In this document: positions 16,735 to 25,150 of the stretch, piece by piece
How positions within the stretch are numbered: the stretch's first letter is position 1
How the letters are laid out: every line of letters starts with the position of its first letter
Source: Flavobacteriaceae bacterium bin25
Lineage (GTDB): Bacteria > Bacteroidota > Bacteroidia > Flavobacteriales > Flavobacteriaceae
Direction of reading: 5' to 3'
Assembly (NCBI GenBank): GCA_002238525.1
Contig: MPMN01000031.1
Span: 1 to 35,510 of the forward strand
DNA length: 35,510 nucleotides
The notes under the pieces: model-generated
What the model was told of the DNA's origin: nothing
The model's input: only the letters and a program-made list of their open reading frames with translations
Databases searched by the model: none
Translations under genes and position numbers: made by a program

Positions 16735-16867
16735 TAAAGATTTCCTTGTATACCTCCGTAATCATCTATCTAAAATCTCAATAGTATTTTGACTTTTTGA
16801 GGCAAAGTTCTCCCTGATTGATCATCAAACCAAAAACTTCAGCGTAAAGAATAAAATTCGAAAAATT

Positions 16868-16875
16868 TATTTTTG
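16868..16875 (+). promoter_or_regulatory. Possible -7 promoter element of asnS
   Basis: TATTTTTG fits TAnnTTTG and lies 17 nt before the TTG start of asnS; no clear -33 partner is visible. Confidence 0.35.
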
Positions 16876-16892
16876 CCATATAGGATAAGCAG

Positions 16893-18326
16893 TTGAACAC
16901 ATTGAGAATAGATAAAATTCTAAAAACTTCTAAAATAGGAGATCAAATCATTGCAAGGGGCTGGGTAAGAACCTTTCGGGCCAACAGATTTGTAGCCCTA
17001 AACGATGGGTCAACAATAAAAAATTTACAATGCGTTCTTGATTTCGAATCTCTAGACAAAAAAATGCTTAAATCCATTACAACTGGTGCTGCCCTGAAAA
17101 TTGAAGGGATCCTAACTGAAAGCATAGGCTCAGGTCAGAATATAGAGTTGCAAGTAAAAAAACTGAATGTAATTGGAATATGTGACCCCGAAATATACCC
17201 CATACAACCTAAAAAACATAGTCTAGAATTTTTAAGAGAAAAAGCCCATCTGAGAATACGGACAAACACCATCGCTGCAGTCATGAGGGTAAGGTCTAAT
17301 TTAGCTATATCCATTCATCAGTTTTTTAGTCAAAAAAATTTTTTTTATATCCATTCACCAATCATCACCTCTAACGATGCCGAAGGAGCTGGGGATTTAT
17401 TCAGAGTGACCACACTCGAATTAGAAAATTTACCCCAAAATAACATTGGAAAAGTCGATTTTGAAAAAGACTTTTTTGGCAATCCAACACATCTTACGGT
17501 CTCGGGTCAACTACAAGCAGAAATCTATGCACAAGGCCTTGGTAATGTGTACACTTTTGGACCAACCTTTAGGGCTGAAAATTCCAATACCGCAAGACAT
17601 CTGGCTGAATTTTGGATGATTGAACCCGAAATGGCATTCCATGATCTAAATGATAATATCCAGCTGGCAGAAGAATTTATACGTTGGGTTTTGAGAGATA
17701 CTCTAGAAAATTCTGAAGCAGATTTGGCCTTTCTCAATGATCGATTCGAAGCTGAAGAACGTCAAAAGCCTAAGAATCAGAGAAGTGAGTTCAATCTGAT
17801 TGATCGGATCAAATTTATTATTAATCATGATTTTGAGCGTATTTCATATGATCAAGCAATTAGAATACTCCAAAATTCCAAACCCAATAAAAAGAACAAA
17901 TTTAAATACCCAATCACTGGTTGGGGTATAGACCTACAAAGTGAACACGAAAGGTTTTTGGTAGAAAAACATTTCAAAAAACCAGTGGTGATTTATGATT
18001 ACCCAAAGTCAATAAAAGCATTCTATATGAGAATGAACCCCGATGATAAAACAGTAGCGGCTATGGATGTTCTTTTTCCCGGTATTGGAGAAATCGTAGG
18101 GGGATCTCAACGAGAAGAACGTATTGATTATCTACGCAAACGAATTAATGAATTGAATATCAGTGCCAAAGAACTTTGGTGGTATTTAGAGCTACGTCAG
18201 TTCGGAAGCGTACCCCATAGTGGTTTTGGTCTAGGATTTGAACGCCTTGTGCAGTTTGTCACAGGAATGAATAATATTCGGGATGTGATTCCATTCCCAA
18301 GAACACCCCAAAATGCTTCATTTTAA
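16893..18326 (+). CDS. asnS: Asparaginyl-tRNA synthetase
   Basis: A class IIb synthetase that charges tRNA-Asn. The N-terminal OB-fold anticodon-binding domain spans about residues 15-105 (GWVRTFRANRFVALNDGST, with the RxxR-type strand). Class II motif 2 is FRAENSNTARHLAEFWMIEPE and motif 3 is GFGLGFERLVQFVTGMNNIR, ending in DVIPFPRTPQNASF. At 477 residues it has the usual bacterial length, including the AsnRS-specific insert after motif 2. The start is a TTG; there is no ATG near enough to replace it, and the OB-fold needs this N-terminus. Confidence 0.97.
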   Translation: MNTLRIDKILKTSKIGDQIIARGWVRTFRANRFVALNDGSTIKNLQCVLDFESLDKKMLKSITTGAALKIEGILTESIGSGQNIELQVKKLNVIGICDPEIYPIQPKKHSLEFLREKAHLRIRTNTIAAVMRVRSNLAISIHQFFSQKNFFYIHSPIITSNDAEGAGDLFRVTTLELENLPQNNIGKVDFEKDFFGNPTHLTVSGQLQAEIYAQGLGNVYTFGPTFRAENSNTARHLAEFWMIEPEMAFHDLNDNIQLAEEFIRWVLRDTLENSEADLAFLNDRFEAEERQKPKNQRSEFNLIDRIKFIINHDFERISYDQAIRILQNSKPNKKNKFKYPITGWGIDLQSEHERFLVEKHFKKPVVIYDYPKSIKAFYMRMNPDDKTVAAMDVLFPGIGEIVGGSQREERIDYLRKRINELNISAKELWWYLELRQFGSVPHSGFGLGFERLVQFVTGMNNIRDVIPFPRTPQNASF

Positions 18327-18931
18327 CCTTTGCATAAACTCCAATTATCCTCTATAAATATTTATATCACTTGATTATAAATTATTATGCTCAAAAAATA
18401 TTTGAGTAACTAAGAGATATGTACATTCTATATCTAACCTAAACATCATCCAGTCCGAAAGGATTTTATCAAGATGGTAAATCAAGACAATTTCTATAGT
18501 GCGAAGACCAAATCAGAGATTTTCAGAAATACCCCCAACCTGAATGGGAATACGGTTTAGGATTCGTTACAATAAAGAGGTAAATTAGTCCTCATAGTAG
18601 TGATTCTAATTTTATTGCATAGCCTTCTAAAGATTTTTTGATACGTATCTTTAGTTAGATTCTAATAATAAAATGACTCTACAAATTTACAATCATGATT
18701 AAAATCAGAAAAATATCTCACACAAAATATATTCCAAACAACCAATACTTGCCTACTGAAATAATTATATTGGATGTGAAATACCAACATATAAAAAGAT
18801 TGATTTATTAGTTTTTGTTAATTGTAAATCCCACCATATGTCTTCGATGGAAAATCAGATGATTAAACTTATAGGATGATGTCATCATTCCAACATCTCT
18901 CATTCGTTCAAAGCAAAAAATTCCATTTCAG
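18327..18931 (+). other. Long intergenic stretch between asnS and rpoN
   Basis: About 600 bp without a recognised gene. A short inverted repeat (CTCAAA / TTTGAG near 18391-18408) could be a weak asnS terminator. A 38-codon frame at 18695-18811 has no recognised family. The rest may be decayed DNA. Confidence 0.4.
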
Positions 18932-18939
18932 TAATTTTG
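18932..18939 (+). promoter_or_regulatory. -7 promoter element of rpoN
   Basis: TAATTTTG matches TAnnTTTG and ends only 4 nt before the rpoN ATG, so the transcript would start at or next to the start codon (leaderless or nearly so). Confidence 0.45.
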
Positions 18940-18943
18940 CCCT

Positions 18944-20410
18944 ATGTTAAAAAACTACCTGGATTTAAAACAAACCGGGAGATTATCACCCCAGCAGATT
19001 CGATTAATGAACCAAATTCACATGAATTTGCAAGAACTAGAGCAAGCAGTCGAAATAGAGATCAACGAAAATCCAGCATTGGAAAGAAACAATTATGAAG
19101 ATATAGACCCCCAAGAGAGAGTGGATTCTGAAGGGGAACAAAATCATGATAATAAATCAGATGATTTTAGTTGGGATACAAGCAATTTGGATGATGACAT
19201 TCCTAATTACCGCCTTTATGATAAATATGGAGCTAGAGAAGAAAAAGAATCTTTTCCAGTGGCTTTTGAGAAAAGTTTCCATGAGCGAATTATGGATCAG
19301 ATTGGAAGCCTCAATTTTACACCTCAACAAGTACCGATCGCTGAATTTCTCATTGGAAGTATAGACGGCAACGGCTATATCCGTTTATCCAATCAAGATA
19401 TCATAGATTACCTCGCATTTAACCTCAATATTGAAATAACGGCTGACGATCTATACCCTATTACCAAAGCTATACAAAGTTTAGACCCTGCTGGAATAGG
19501 AGCACGAGATCTTCAAGAATGTCTATTGTTACAATTAAAGAGAAAATCAAATAAAACCAAAGAAGTTCAACACGCAATTAAAATTGTTGACAAGCACTTC
19601 AGTTTATACGCAAATAAACGGTTTAATAGGCTAAAGGCAAGCATGAAGATAAGTGAAAATGATTTGCATGATGCTATAAAAATAATTAAAAGCTTAAATC
19701 CCAAACCCGGGGGCTCATCAGGTTCTTTTCAAAGAAATTCATATGTAATTCCTGATTTTACAGCCAAAATTGAAGGTGAAGAGATTCAATTAATTCTTAA
19801 CCAAAATAATCTCCCCCATCTGAGGATATCAAAATCTTATCGGCAAACACTCCTTGCATTCAAAGAAAGTAAAAACATTTCTTTAAAGGAAAAAGAAACC
19901 ATTGAATTCATTAAGTCTAAGGTAGAAAATGCCAAGTCATTTATTAACCTTATTTACCAACGTTATATCACACTAGAAACTACGGTGAGAGCAATTATCA
20001 ATCATCAGATTGAATATTTTTTGACTGGGGATGAAAAAAAACTCAAACCCTTGACTCTCAAAAAAATTGCCGATGAGACCCAAATGGATATATCAACTAT
20101 ATCAAGAGTCACTAGTAGCAAATACATAGATACACCCTATGGGGTAAAATTGTTGAAGTATTTCTTTTCTGAAGGTCTAATGACCAAAGATTCTCAAGAA
20201 ATTTCTTCGTATAATGTAAAAAGTGCCATAAAAGAGATTATTGATTCAGAAAATAAAAACCAGCCCTTTTCTGATATTGCTATTTCCAATATCCTAAAAA
20301 ATAAAGGTTATAACATAGCTCGAAGAACTATTACCAAGTATAGAGAACAACTCAAAATACCAGTTTCAAGATTGAGAAAGCAATTAGAGAAGAAAGAAAA
20401 TCAAACCTAG
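18944..20410 (+). CDS. rpoN: RNA polymerase sigma-54 factor
   Basis: An alternative sigma factor that recruits RNA polymerase to -24/-12 promoters and needs an ATP-driven enhancer-binding activator. Region I is intact (LKQTGRLSPQQIRLMNQIHM, a glutamine- and leucine-rich segment). An acidic region II follows (about residues 48-90), then the core-binding domain (SLDPAGIGARDLQECLLLQL). The helix-turn-helix (ISTISRVTSSKYI) precedes the C-terminal RpoN box ARRTITKYREQLKIP. Its 488 residues are full length. Its 3' end overlaps the convergent barrel-protein gene by 27 bp. No enhancer-binding protein gene is in the window. Confidence 0.96.
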   Translation: MLKNYLDLKQTGRLSPQQIRLMNQIHMNLQELEQAVEIEINENPALERNNYEDIDPQERVDSEGEQNHDNKSDDFSWDTSNLDDDIPNYRLYDKYGAREEKESFPVAFEKSFHERIMDQIGSLNFTPQQVPIAEFLIGSIDGNGYIRLSNQDIIDYLAFNLNIEITADDLYPITKAIQSLDPAGIGARDLQECLLLQLKRKSNKTKEVQHAIKIVDKHFSLYANKRFNRLKASMKISENDLHDAIKIIKSLNPKPGGSSGSFQRNSYVIPDFTAKIEGEEIQLILNQNNLPHLRISKSYRQTLLAFKESKNISLKEKETIEFIKSKVENAKSFINLIYQRYITLETTVRAIINHQIEYFLTGDEKKLKPLTLKKIADETQMDISTISRVTSSKYIDTPYGVKLLKYFFSEGLMTKDSQEISSYNVKSAIKEIIDSENKNQPFSDIAISNILKNKGYNIARRTITKYREQLKIPVSRLRKQLEKKENQT

Positions 20411-21067
20411 CTTTAAAGCATTTATTCGAAGATTTTTTTCCTGACCTACAATACTTAAATCAGTTAAAACTGCATTTGTTTCGTATGCAAGGTAAAAGTT
20501 CCAAGTATTGTAACCAAAACTGAGAAATACTTCGTTACTTAACCGGTTTATTTCACTCAAAATACTGGTGTTTTGACCTTCAAATTTTGTTCTTGCCGAA
20601 AAATTCCAAAGAAATTTGGTTCCACCATAAATTCTCCAAAACTGATAAGCAGTTGGTGAGCTAGTCCTCCATCGGAATTCGATTGGCAATTCAATTGATT
20701 GAAAACCAAATGACATGGAATTGCCGGTCACTGTATTAGTGCTTAATTGATATTCGATTTTATCTTGATCTTGATCTTTCGGATCAATCCTTAGAAGATT
20801 TGAATTATACTGAGTTGTTGAATATCCCAACCCTAAACCAAAAGCCCATTGGCCATCTTTTGAGATAGGCATATCCCTAATGAATCCTATTTGAAAATGA
20901 CTAGAAATTCCGCGCTGAAAAAATTCGCTTTGATTTCGAATGATAGACAAAAAAGTGACCCCGAGGTAAATCTGATCCTCTCTGTATTTTTCTATCGCAA
21001 TTTCTTGTGCGTGAGCTGTACATAGAAAACCTATTAGAAAGAAAAGGGACCAATGTTTTTTTGCCAT
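20384..21067 (-). CDS. PorT-like outer-membrane beta-barrel protein
   Basis: A 227-residue protein with a clear signal peptide (HWSLFFLIGFLCTAHAQ) and alternating amphipathic strands typical of an eight-stranded barrel (LGVTF, FGLGLGYSTTQYNS, IELPIEFRWRTSS, FWRIYGGTKFLW, VFLSFGYNTWNFYLAYE), ending in a hydrophobic strand. The EDQIYLGVTF and IEFRWRTSSPTAYQFWRIY wording resembles the flavobacterial PorT-type proteins linked to type IX secretion, but this assignment is from memory of the family and is moderate. It is convergent with rpoN, overlapping it by 27 bp, and lies downstream of the exb operon behind a terminator-like hairpin. Confidence 0.7.
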   Translation of the reverse strand: MAKKHWSLFFLIGFLCTAHAQEIAIEKYREDQIYLGVTFLSIIRNQSEFFQRGISSHFQIGFIRDMPISKDGQWAFGLGLGYSTTQYNSNLLRIDPKDQDQDKIEYQLSTNTVTGNSMSFGFQSIELPIEFRWRTSSPTAYQFWRIYGGTKFLWNFSARTKFEGQNTSILSEINRLSNEVFLSFGYNTWNFYLAYETNAVLTDLSIVGQEKNLRINALKLGLIFFLL

Positions 21068-21148
21068 TTCTTAACCTAATGAAACATGAGTGTCAACTAA
21101 CTTCTGATTCTCCGAACATAACCACATCTTATATGTTAAGCAATAATA

Positions 21149-21176
21149 AAGAAAGAGACTATTAAGTCTCTTTCTT
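21149..21176 (-). terminator. Terminator hairpin after the exb operon
   Basis: A perfect 12-bp inverted repeat (AAGAAAGAGACT, 4-nt loop, AGTCTCTTTCTT) lies about 100 bp after the second exbD stop and about 80 bp before the barrel-protein start on the same strand. The downstream run is only moderately T-rich (TATTATT). Confidence 0.65.
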
Positions 21177-21279
21177 ATGAAAATGAAACCAAATTCTGTA
21201 GTTTCCCAGGCTACACCAACAATTAGAACAACATATGTAAAACCCCATGTTTAATTGTTCCGTTGGTTTAAACTTGGTT

Positions 21280-21762
21280 TCAATTTAGATTCTGAGCAGA
21301 AGATCCCACTCTGGTAGTATAATTAATTTTTAGTGCGCTAACTTTCCTAAGTTCTTGTTTGATATCAGTGATAAGTCCCATCTTTGTATCCCCATCTACT
21401 TTTAAAGCTGTGGTGAGAACATTTTGCAATTCTTGTCTTTTAGAAGCACGTTCTGCTAAGACAAAAGGTCCTACATCTTCAACATCAGCAAATTTATCAT
21501 TGAGCTGAATTCTAGCTTGATCCCCATAGGTCTCTTGGTATCGAATCGACGGTTTTCCAGCATAGATATACAATACCCTATCTTTTTTATCTAATTTCTG
21601 AACTTGATCCGCAGTGGGAAGGACATTAGATACCATCAACGTACTGTCTCGCATCACGGTTGCCACCATGAAGAAAAAAAGTAACATAAAAACGATATCG
21701 GGTAAGGAGGCAGTTGAAATTGCCGGTAAATCTCCTGATTTTTTTTTGACAAATTTTGACAT
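21280..21762 (-). CDS. exbD: Biopolymer transport protein ExbD (second paralogue)
   Basis: Part of a proton-motive-force transducer of the ExbBD/TolQR type that energises outer-membrane transport through TonB. A single membrane helix after a basic N-terminus contains the essential aspartate (ASLPDIVFMLLFFFMVATV, Asp about residue 22). The remaining 115 residues are periplasmic. It is the last of four genes in the operon and starts 14 bp after the first exbD. Its periplasmic domain differs from that of its neighbour, so the two may form a heteromer. Confidence 0.9.
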   Translation of the reverse strand: MSKFVKKKSGDLPAISTASLPDIVFMLLFFFMVATVMRDSTLMVSNVLPTADQVQKLDKKDRVLYIYAGKPSIRYQETYGDQARIQLNDKFADVEDVGPFVLAERASKRQELQNVLTTALKVDGDTKMGLITDIKQELRKVSALKINYTTRVGSSAQNLN

Positions 21763-21776
21763 AAGTTACCTAATGT

Positions 21777-22403
21777 TTAATTACGACTTGCTTTTGATGG
21801 CTCAGCTTCAGAAAGCTTTTGAGGGTACATCTGTTTCACTGAATCAAGTCTTGGCTTAAGATTATCTTTTATTTCTACATCAAACCTCGGATCATCATAT
21901 TGATTTTGAGCTTCCACGTAAGTCATATTTAGATTTGGGTATATCCTGAGAAATTCTCTATTTCGCAAATCATTATATGCTGCAACTAATTCATTCTGTA
22001 CCGCTATATATACCTTGTATGAAGACTCTCTATCATTTTTGAGTGAAATGACGGCTCGTTCGGGATTAACAGAGGAGCTAGGATCTTTAGCACCTTGACA
22101 ATAAACACAAGATTCTTCTCCTTCACCGGCACCGTTATCCAGAAATTCGATTGCTAACTCGCGCAGATCGACCAACTGAGTCGGATTCTCTTCAACAAGC
22201 AGCTGATTGTATTTATTGACAAGCACCTCAAAAATGTTACGTTCTTTTATTTCTGGCGGATCGTCCAATTGATCCATCGGAGGCAGTTTTCGGTTAATAC
22301 CGCTATCAGTTTCTATAGTAGTGGTGACCAAAAAGAAGATAAGCAATAGAAAGGCGATATCTGCCATAGAACCGGCATTAACATCAGCTACTTTTCTAGG
22401 CAT
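21777..22403 (-). CDS. exbD: Biopolymer transport protein ExbD (first paralogue)
   Basis: ExbD-type proton channel subunit with the usual PRKVADVNAGSMADIAFLLL beginning; the helix carries the conserved Asp, and TTTIETDSGINRKLPP follows. At 208 residues it is longer than the second paralogue because of a periplasmic insert with a CVYC pair (about residues 100-103), which could bind metal or form a disulfide. ATG at 22403 is chosen: it overlaps the upstream gene by 8 bp and begins at the family's conserved N-terminus. The longer frame from 22454 lies inside that neighbour. Confidence 0.9.
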   Translation of the reverse strand: MPRKVADVNAGSMADIAFLLLIFFLVTTTIETDSGINRKLPPMDQLDDPPEIKERNIFEVLVNKYNQLLVEENPTQLVDLRELAIEFLDNGAGEGEESCVYCQGAKDPSSSVNPERAVISLKNDRESSYKVYIAVQNELVAAYNDLRNREFLRIYPNLNMTYVEAQNQYDDPRFDVEIKDNLKPRLDSVKQMYPQKLSEAEPSKASRN

Positions 22404-22893
22404 TTTTAGAAGACTTAAAAATTTGTGAAACTCCACCCCAAAGCATCGAACCAAGGGCTACAATGACCAAGATATAAAATAATCTCAGTCCCGTTTCGAC
22501 CAATCTTGACCCTGCAGCTGAGAGCACTTGATTATCTTTCATAGGAGTTTCTTCTCCTGAAGACAAAAGAAATGCAATCAAAAAAGCACCTAAAAAGAAA
22601 CCAATGGAAATAAGAGATTTTTTGAGAGTTTGGTTATCTCTGAATATATCCCTAAGGGCAAATAAGAGTGTAGAACCCACGATTAGAATCAAGACACCAA
22701 TCGATAAACTAACGAAAGAAGATACTGGACCAAAACCCCCATTTTGAGCACCTATCTCAATTTGTTCATCCCCTAGATAGAGTATCCGCAAAAGCAAGTA
22801 CAACCCCAGCAGAGTTATTACCAAGGTGACTATCCGAACAATGATGAGGACCTTAGGAGTATCTTCTGAACTTGCTGTAGTCAGAAATTTCAT
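22396..22893 (-). CDS. Membrane protein of the ExbB-ExbD operon, unknown function
   Basis: A 165-residue protein with four hydrophobic helices (about residues 17-40, 53-75, 90-110 and 135-158). No named domain was recognised. Its position is telling: its ATG shares one base with the exbB stop (TAATG) and its end overlaps exbD by 8 bp, so the three are translationally coupled. A similar small membrane protein between exbB and exbD is common in Bacteroidota, which suggests an accessory subunit of the motor complex. That role is inferred from context. Confidence 0.7.
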   Translation of the reverse strand: MKFLTTASSEDTPKVLIIVRIVTLVITLLGLYLLLRILYLGDEQIEIGAQNGGFGPVSSFVSLSIGVLILIVGSTLLFALRDIFRDNQTLKKSLISIGFFLGAFLIAFLLSSGEETPMKDNQVLSAAGSRLVETGLRLFYILVIVALGSMLWGGVSQIFKSSKNA

Positions 22894-23660
22894 TATACGG
22901 TGTTTTTGTGTTCTACAAGAATATCTACTAAAGAAATGGAAGCATCCTCCATACTATTGACTATAGAGTCAATTTTACCTATGATATAGTTGTAGAATAC
23001 TTGTAAAATGATGGCTACGATCAATCCAAAGACAGTTGTTAAAAGAGCAACTTTTATGCCACCGGCAACCAAAGAAGGTTGCATATCTCCTGCAGCTTCA
23101 ATTTTATCAAACGCTTGTATCATACCAATTACTGTACCCATGAAGCCAAGCATTGGAGCCAAAGCAATGAAAAGAGAAATCCACGAAACGTTTTTTTCAA
23201 GCTGTCCCATCTGTACTCCTCCATAAGCAACAACCGCTTTTTCAGCACTTTCAACACCTTCATCTAATCGTTCTAAGCCCTGAGTGAAAATTGACGCAAC
23301 TGGTCCTTTGGTATTAAGACATACATCTTTTGCAGCTTCTACACCCCCGATTTTAATGGCGGCTTCAATGTTTTCAACCAATTTTTTATTATCGGTAGTA
23401 GAAAGATTTAAATAAATAATTCGTTCTATCGAAATTGCCAATCCCAGAATGAGACAAACTAAGACGATACCCATAAAGCCTGGACCTCCTTCTATGAACC
23501 GTTTTTTAAGTTCTTGTGTGAATCCAGTTGCTTCTTGTTCGTCTGTGACATCTTGCACCACCGCAGTGATTATGTCATCCGAAATCGCTTCAGTGCTTGT
23601 AAATCCAAAAGCCATGGGCATCATTGCGAAAATGGCTGATAGTAATAAAATTTTCTTCAT
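22893..23660 (-). CDS. exbB: ExbB/TolQ/MotA-family proton channel protein
   Basis: A 255-residue member of the MotA/TolQ/ExbB family that forms the proton-conducting pentamer with ExbD. A signal-like N-terminus (MKKILLLSAIFAMMPMAFG) is followed by a periplasmic stretch, the first channel helix (MGIVLVCLILGLAISIERII), a cytoplasmic domain, then two helices. The family signature LAPMLGFMGTVIGMIQAF and GGIKVALLTTVFGLIVAI are present. ATG at 23660 is the start; the open frame extends upstream through the tRNA gene, which is meaningless. It leads the operon and lies 66 bp after the tRNA-Ser gene. Confidence 0.92.
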   Translation of the reverse strand: MKKILLLSAIFAMMPMAFGFTSTEAISDDIITAVVQDVTDEQEATGFTQELKKRFIEGGPGFMGIVLVCLILGLAISIERIIYLNLSTTDNKKLVENIEAAIKIGGVEAAKDVCLNTKGPVASIFTQGLERLDEGVESAEKAVVAYGGVQMGQLEKNVSWISLFIALAPMLGFMGTVIGMIQAFDKIEAAGDMQPSLVAGGIKVALLTTVFGLIVAIILQVFYNYIIGKIDSIVNSMEDASISLVDILVEHKNTV

Positions 23661-23726
23661 TGTAAGATTTATATTATAAAATTTATAGGTGGCTAAATAT
23701 AGTAGTTTTCTAAATAATAACAGTTG

Positions 23727-23816
23727 CAGAGAGGAAGGGATTCGAACCCTCGATTCCGATGCAATCGGAATACACGCTTTCCAAGCGTGCGCCTTCGACC
23801 ACTCGGCCACCTCTCT
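23727..23816 (-). tRNA. tRNA-Ser (anticodon GGA)
   Basis: A 90-nt class II tRNA on the minus strand. The acceptor stem AGAGAGG pairs with CCTCTCT, and discriminator G follows; CCA is not encoded. The D-arm begins TGGCCGAG, the anticodon stem-loop is CACGC-TTGGAAA-GCGTG, giving GGA (serine UCC/UCU codons). A long variable arm (ATTCCGA/TCGGAAT) and a TTCGAAT T-loop complete the serine-type fold. Confidence 0.97.
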
Positions 23817-23916
23817 TTTCGACAATTGGTTAAAATTAGAAATAAAATCGAAACTTAAATTTAGAGGCAAAATAAAAAAATATCATTTAATAATAGCACA
23901 CATTCAAAAATTTTAT

Positions 23917-24687
23917 TTAGTATGTCTCAAAAACCTTAATAGCATTTTGGGTTGTTTTTTCCGCAACCAATTCTGGACTTTCATTGTAGCACTCAGAGAT
24001 TTTTCTGACAATAAATTCAAGGTAAGCTGGTTCATTTCGTTTACCTCTATAAGGAGAAGGACTTAGATAGGGTGCATCTGTTTCTAATACTATTCGATCG
24101 ATCGGTATCCTGTTTAAAATTTTATCTAACCCTCCATTTTTAAAAGTTACCACACCTCCAATACCCAGATAAAACCCAATGTCTATAGCTTGAAAAGCCT
24201 GTTTTAAACTACCTGAAAAACAATGAAAAATTCCTCGCAATTTTTTTTGTTTTTTACTTTTTAAAATTGAATAGGCATGTTCAAAGCTCTCTCTTGTATG
24301 GATCACAATTGGGAGGTTTAGATTTAGTGCCCACTCGATTTGAATTTCAAAAGCTTCTTGTTGATGCTTTTGATATTTTTTTGACCAATAGTAATCCAAT
24401 CCGATTTCTCCGATGGCATAAAAAGGTCTTTTGGTGATTTCTGATTTGATTTGGTCTAATTCTTCTTTAAAATTCTCATCAACCGAGCATGGATGTAATC
24501 CCATCATCAATTTGATTTTTTTTGGAAAACGGGTTTCTAGTTCATACATAGAACTGATGTGATTGGAAGAGATCGCGGGTAAGAAAAAATCCGTAACATT
24601 GCACTGGTTTGCACGGTTAATGACCTTGTCAATATCTTTTTCGAAGTCTTCTAGATATAGGTGGCAATGGGTATCGATAAGTTTCAT
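23917..24687 (-). CDS. tatD: TatD-family metal-dependent DNase
   Basis: A 256-residue TIM-barrel hydrolase, 3'-5' exonuclease of the TatD family, with roles in DNA repair and degradation. Metal ligands are DTHCHL at residues 5-10, GEIGLDYYW near 94-102, the His in IVIHTRES, the HCFSG segment near 155, and ETDAPYLSPSPYRGKRNEP near the end. Length is standard. It lies divergently from the small protease gene, 46 bp apart. Confidence 0.95.
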   Translation of the reverse strand: MKLIDTHCHLYLEDFEKDIDKVINRANQCNVTDFFLPAISSNHISSMYELETRFPKKIKLMMGLHPCSVDENFKEELDQIKSEITKRPFYAIGEIGLDYYWSKKYQKHQQEAFEIQIEWALNLNLPIVIHTRESFEHAYSILKSKKQKKLRGIFHCFSGSLKQAFQAIDIGFYLGIGGVVTFKNGGLDKILNRIPIDRIVLETDAPYLSPSPYRGKRNEPAYLEFIVRKISECYNESPELVAEKTTQNAIKVFETY

Positions 24688-24733
24688 TTTTGGAATAACT
24701 TGGATTTAAGAAAGTATTGTATCTATTGAAATA

Positions 24734-25150
24734 TTGAAATACGGAAATGCAAAGCTAAGATACACTCGAACATACCATCTGTTGTGTAAAGGGAGCATCA
24801 ATAACATAAAGGGAATATTTCTTCTTGATACGGGGGCTTCTATTAGTTGTTTAGATTTAGAAAAAAAAGCCCATTATGGGATAGATTCTGTAGGAGAAAC
24901 AATTGAAGCTATGGATGCTTCGGGAAATAATATTTCTGCTAGTCCAACCGGCTTGTGTAGGTTGAAACTAGGGCGATACTATATCGGAGAGCATCCTTTT
25001 ATGTTGTTTGATATGAGTTCAATTAACAGTGGATTAGCCGAAAACAAATGCAGTCCGGTAGATGGTTTTATAGGGGGTTCGTTGTTAAAGGAATTAGGAG
25101 CCCAAATTGACTATAGGACCATGACGCTCAGGTTTGGATTACAATCCTAA
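24734..25150 (+). CDS. Retropepsin-like aspartyl protease (clan AA)
   Basis: A 138-residue cytoplasmic protein whose core carries the catalytic LLDTGAS motif (Asp near residue 32), followed by the beta-hairpin flap and [14 protein letters not shown], the hydrophobic-Gly-Gly pattern that recurs in single-domain retropepsins of bacteria. As with such enzymes it would act as a homodimer; the substrate is unknown. The start is TTG at 24734 because no in-frame ATG is near. Its end overlaps the convergent sucB gene by 12 bp. Confidence 0.75.
   Translation: MKYGNAKLRYTRTYHLLCKGSINNIKGIFLLDTGASISCLDLEKKAHYGIDSVGETIEAMDASGNNISASPTGLCRLKLGRYYIGEHPFMLFDMSSINSGLAENKCSPVDGFIGGSLLKELGAQIDYRTMTLRFGLQS

Noticed and set aside
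18695-18811. 38-codon frame between asnS and rpoN
   Set aside because: No recognised family, no promoter or coupling, and frames of this length are expected by chance in AT-rich DNA.
23661-23870. N-terminal extension of the exbB frame
   Set aside because: It runs through the tRNA-Ser gene; the signal-like MKKILLLSAIF start at 23660 is the conserved one.
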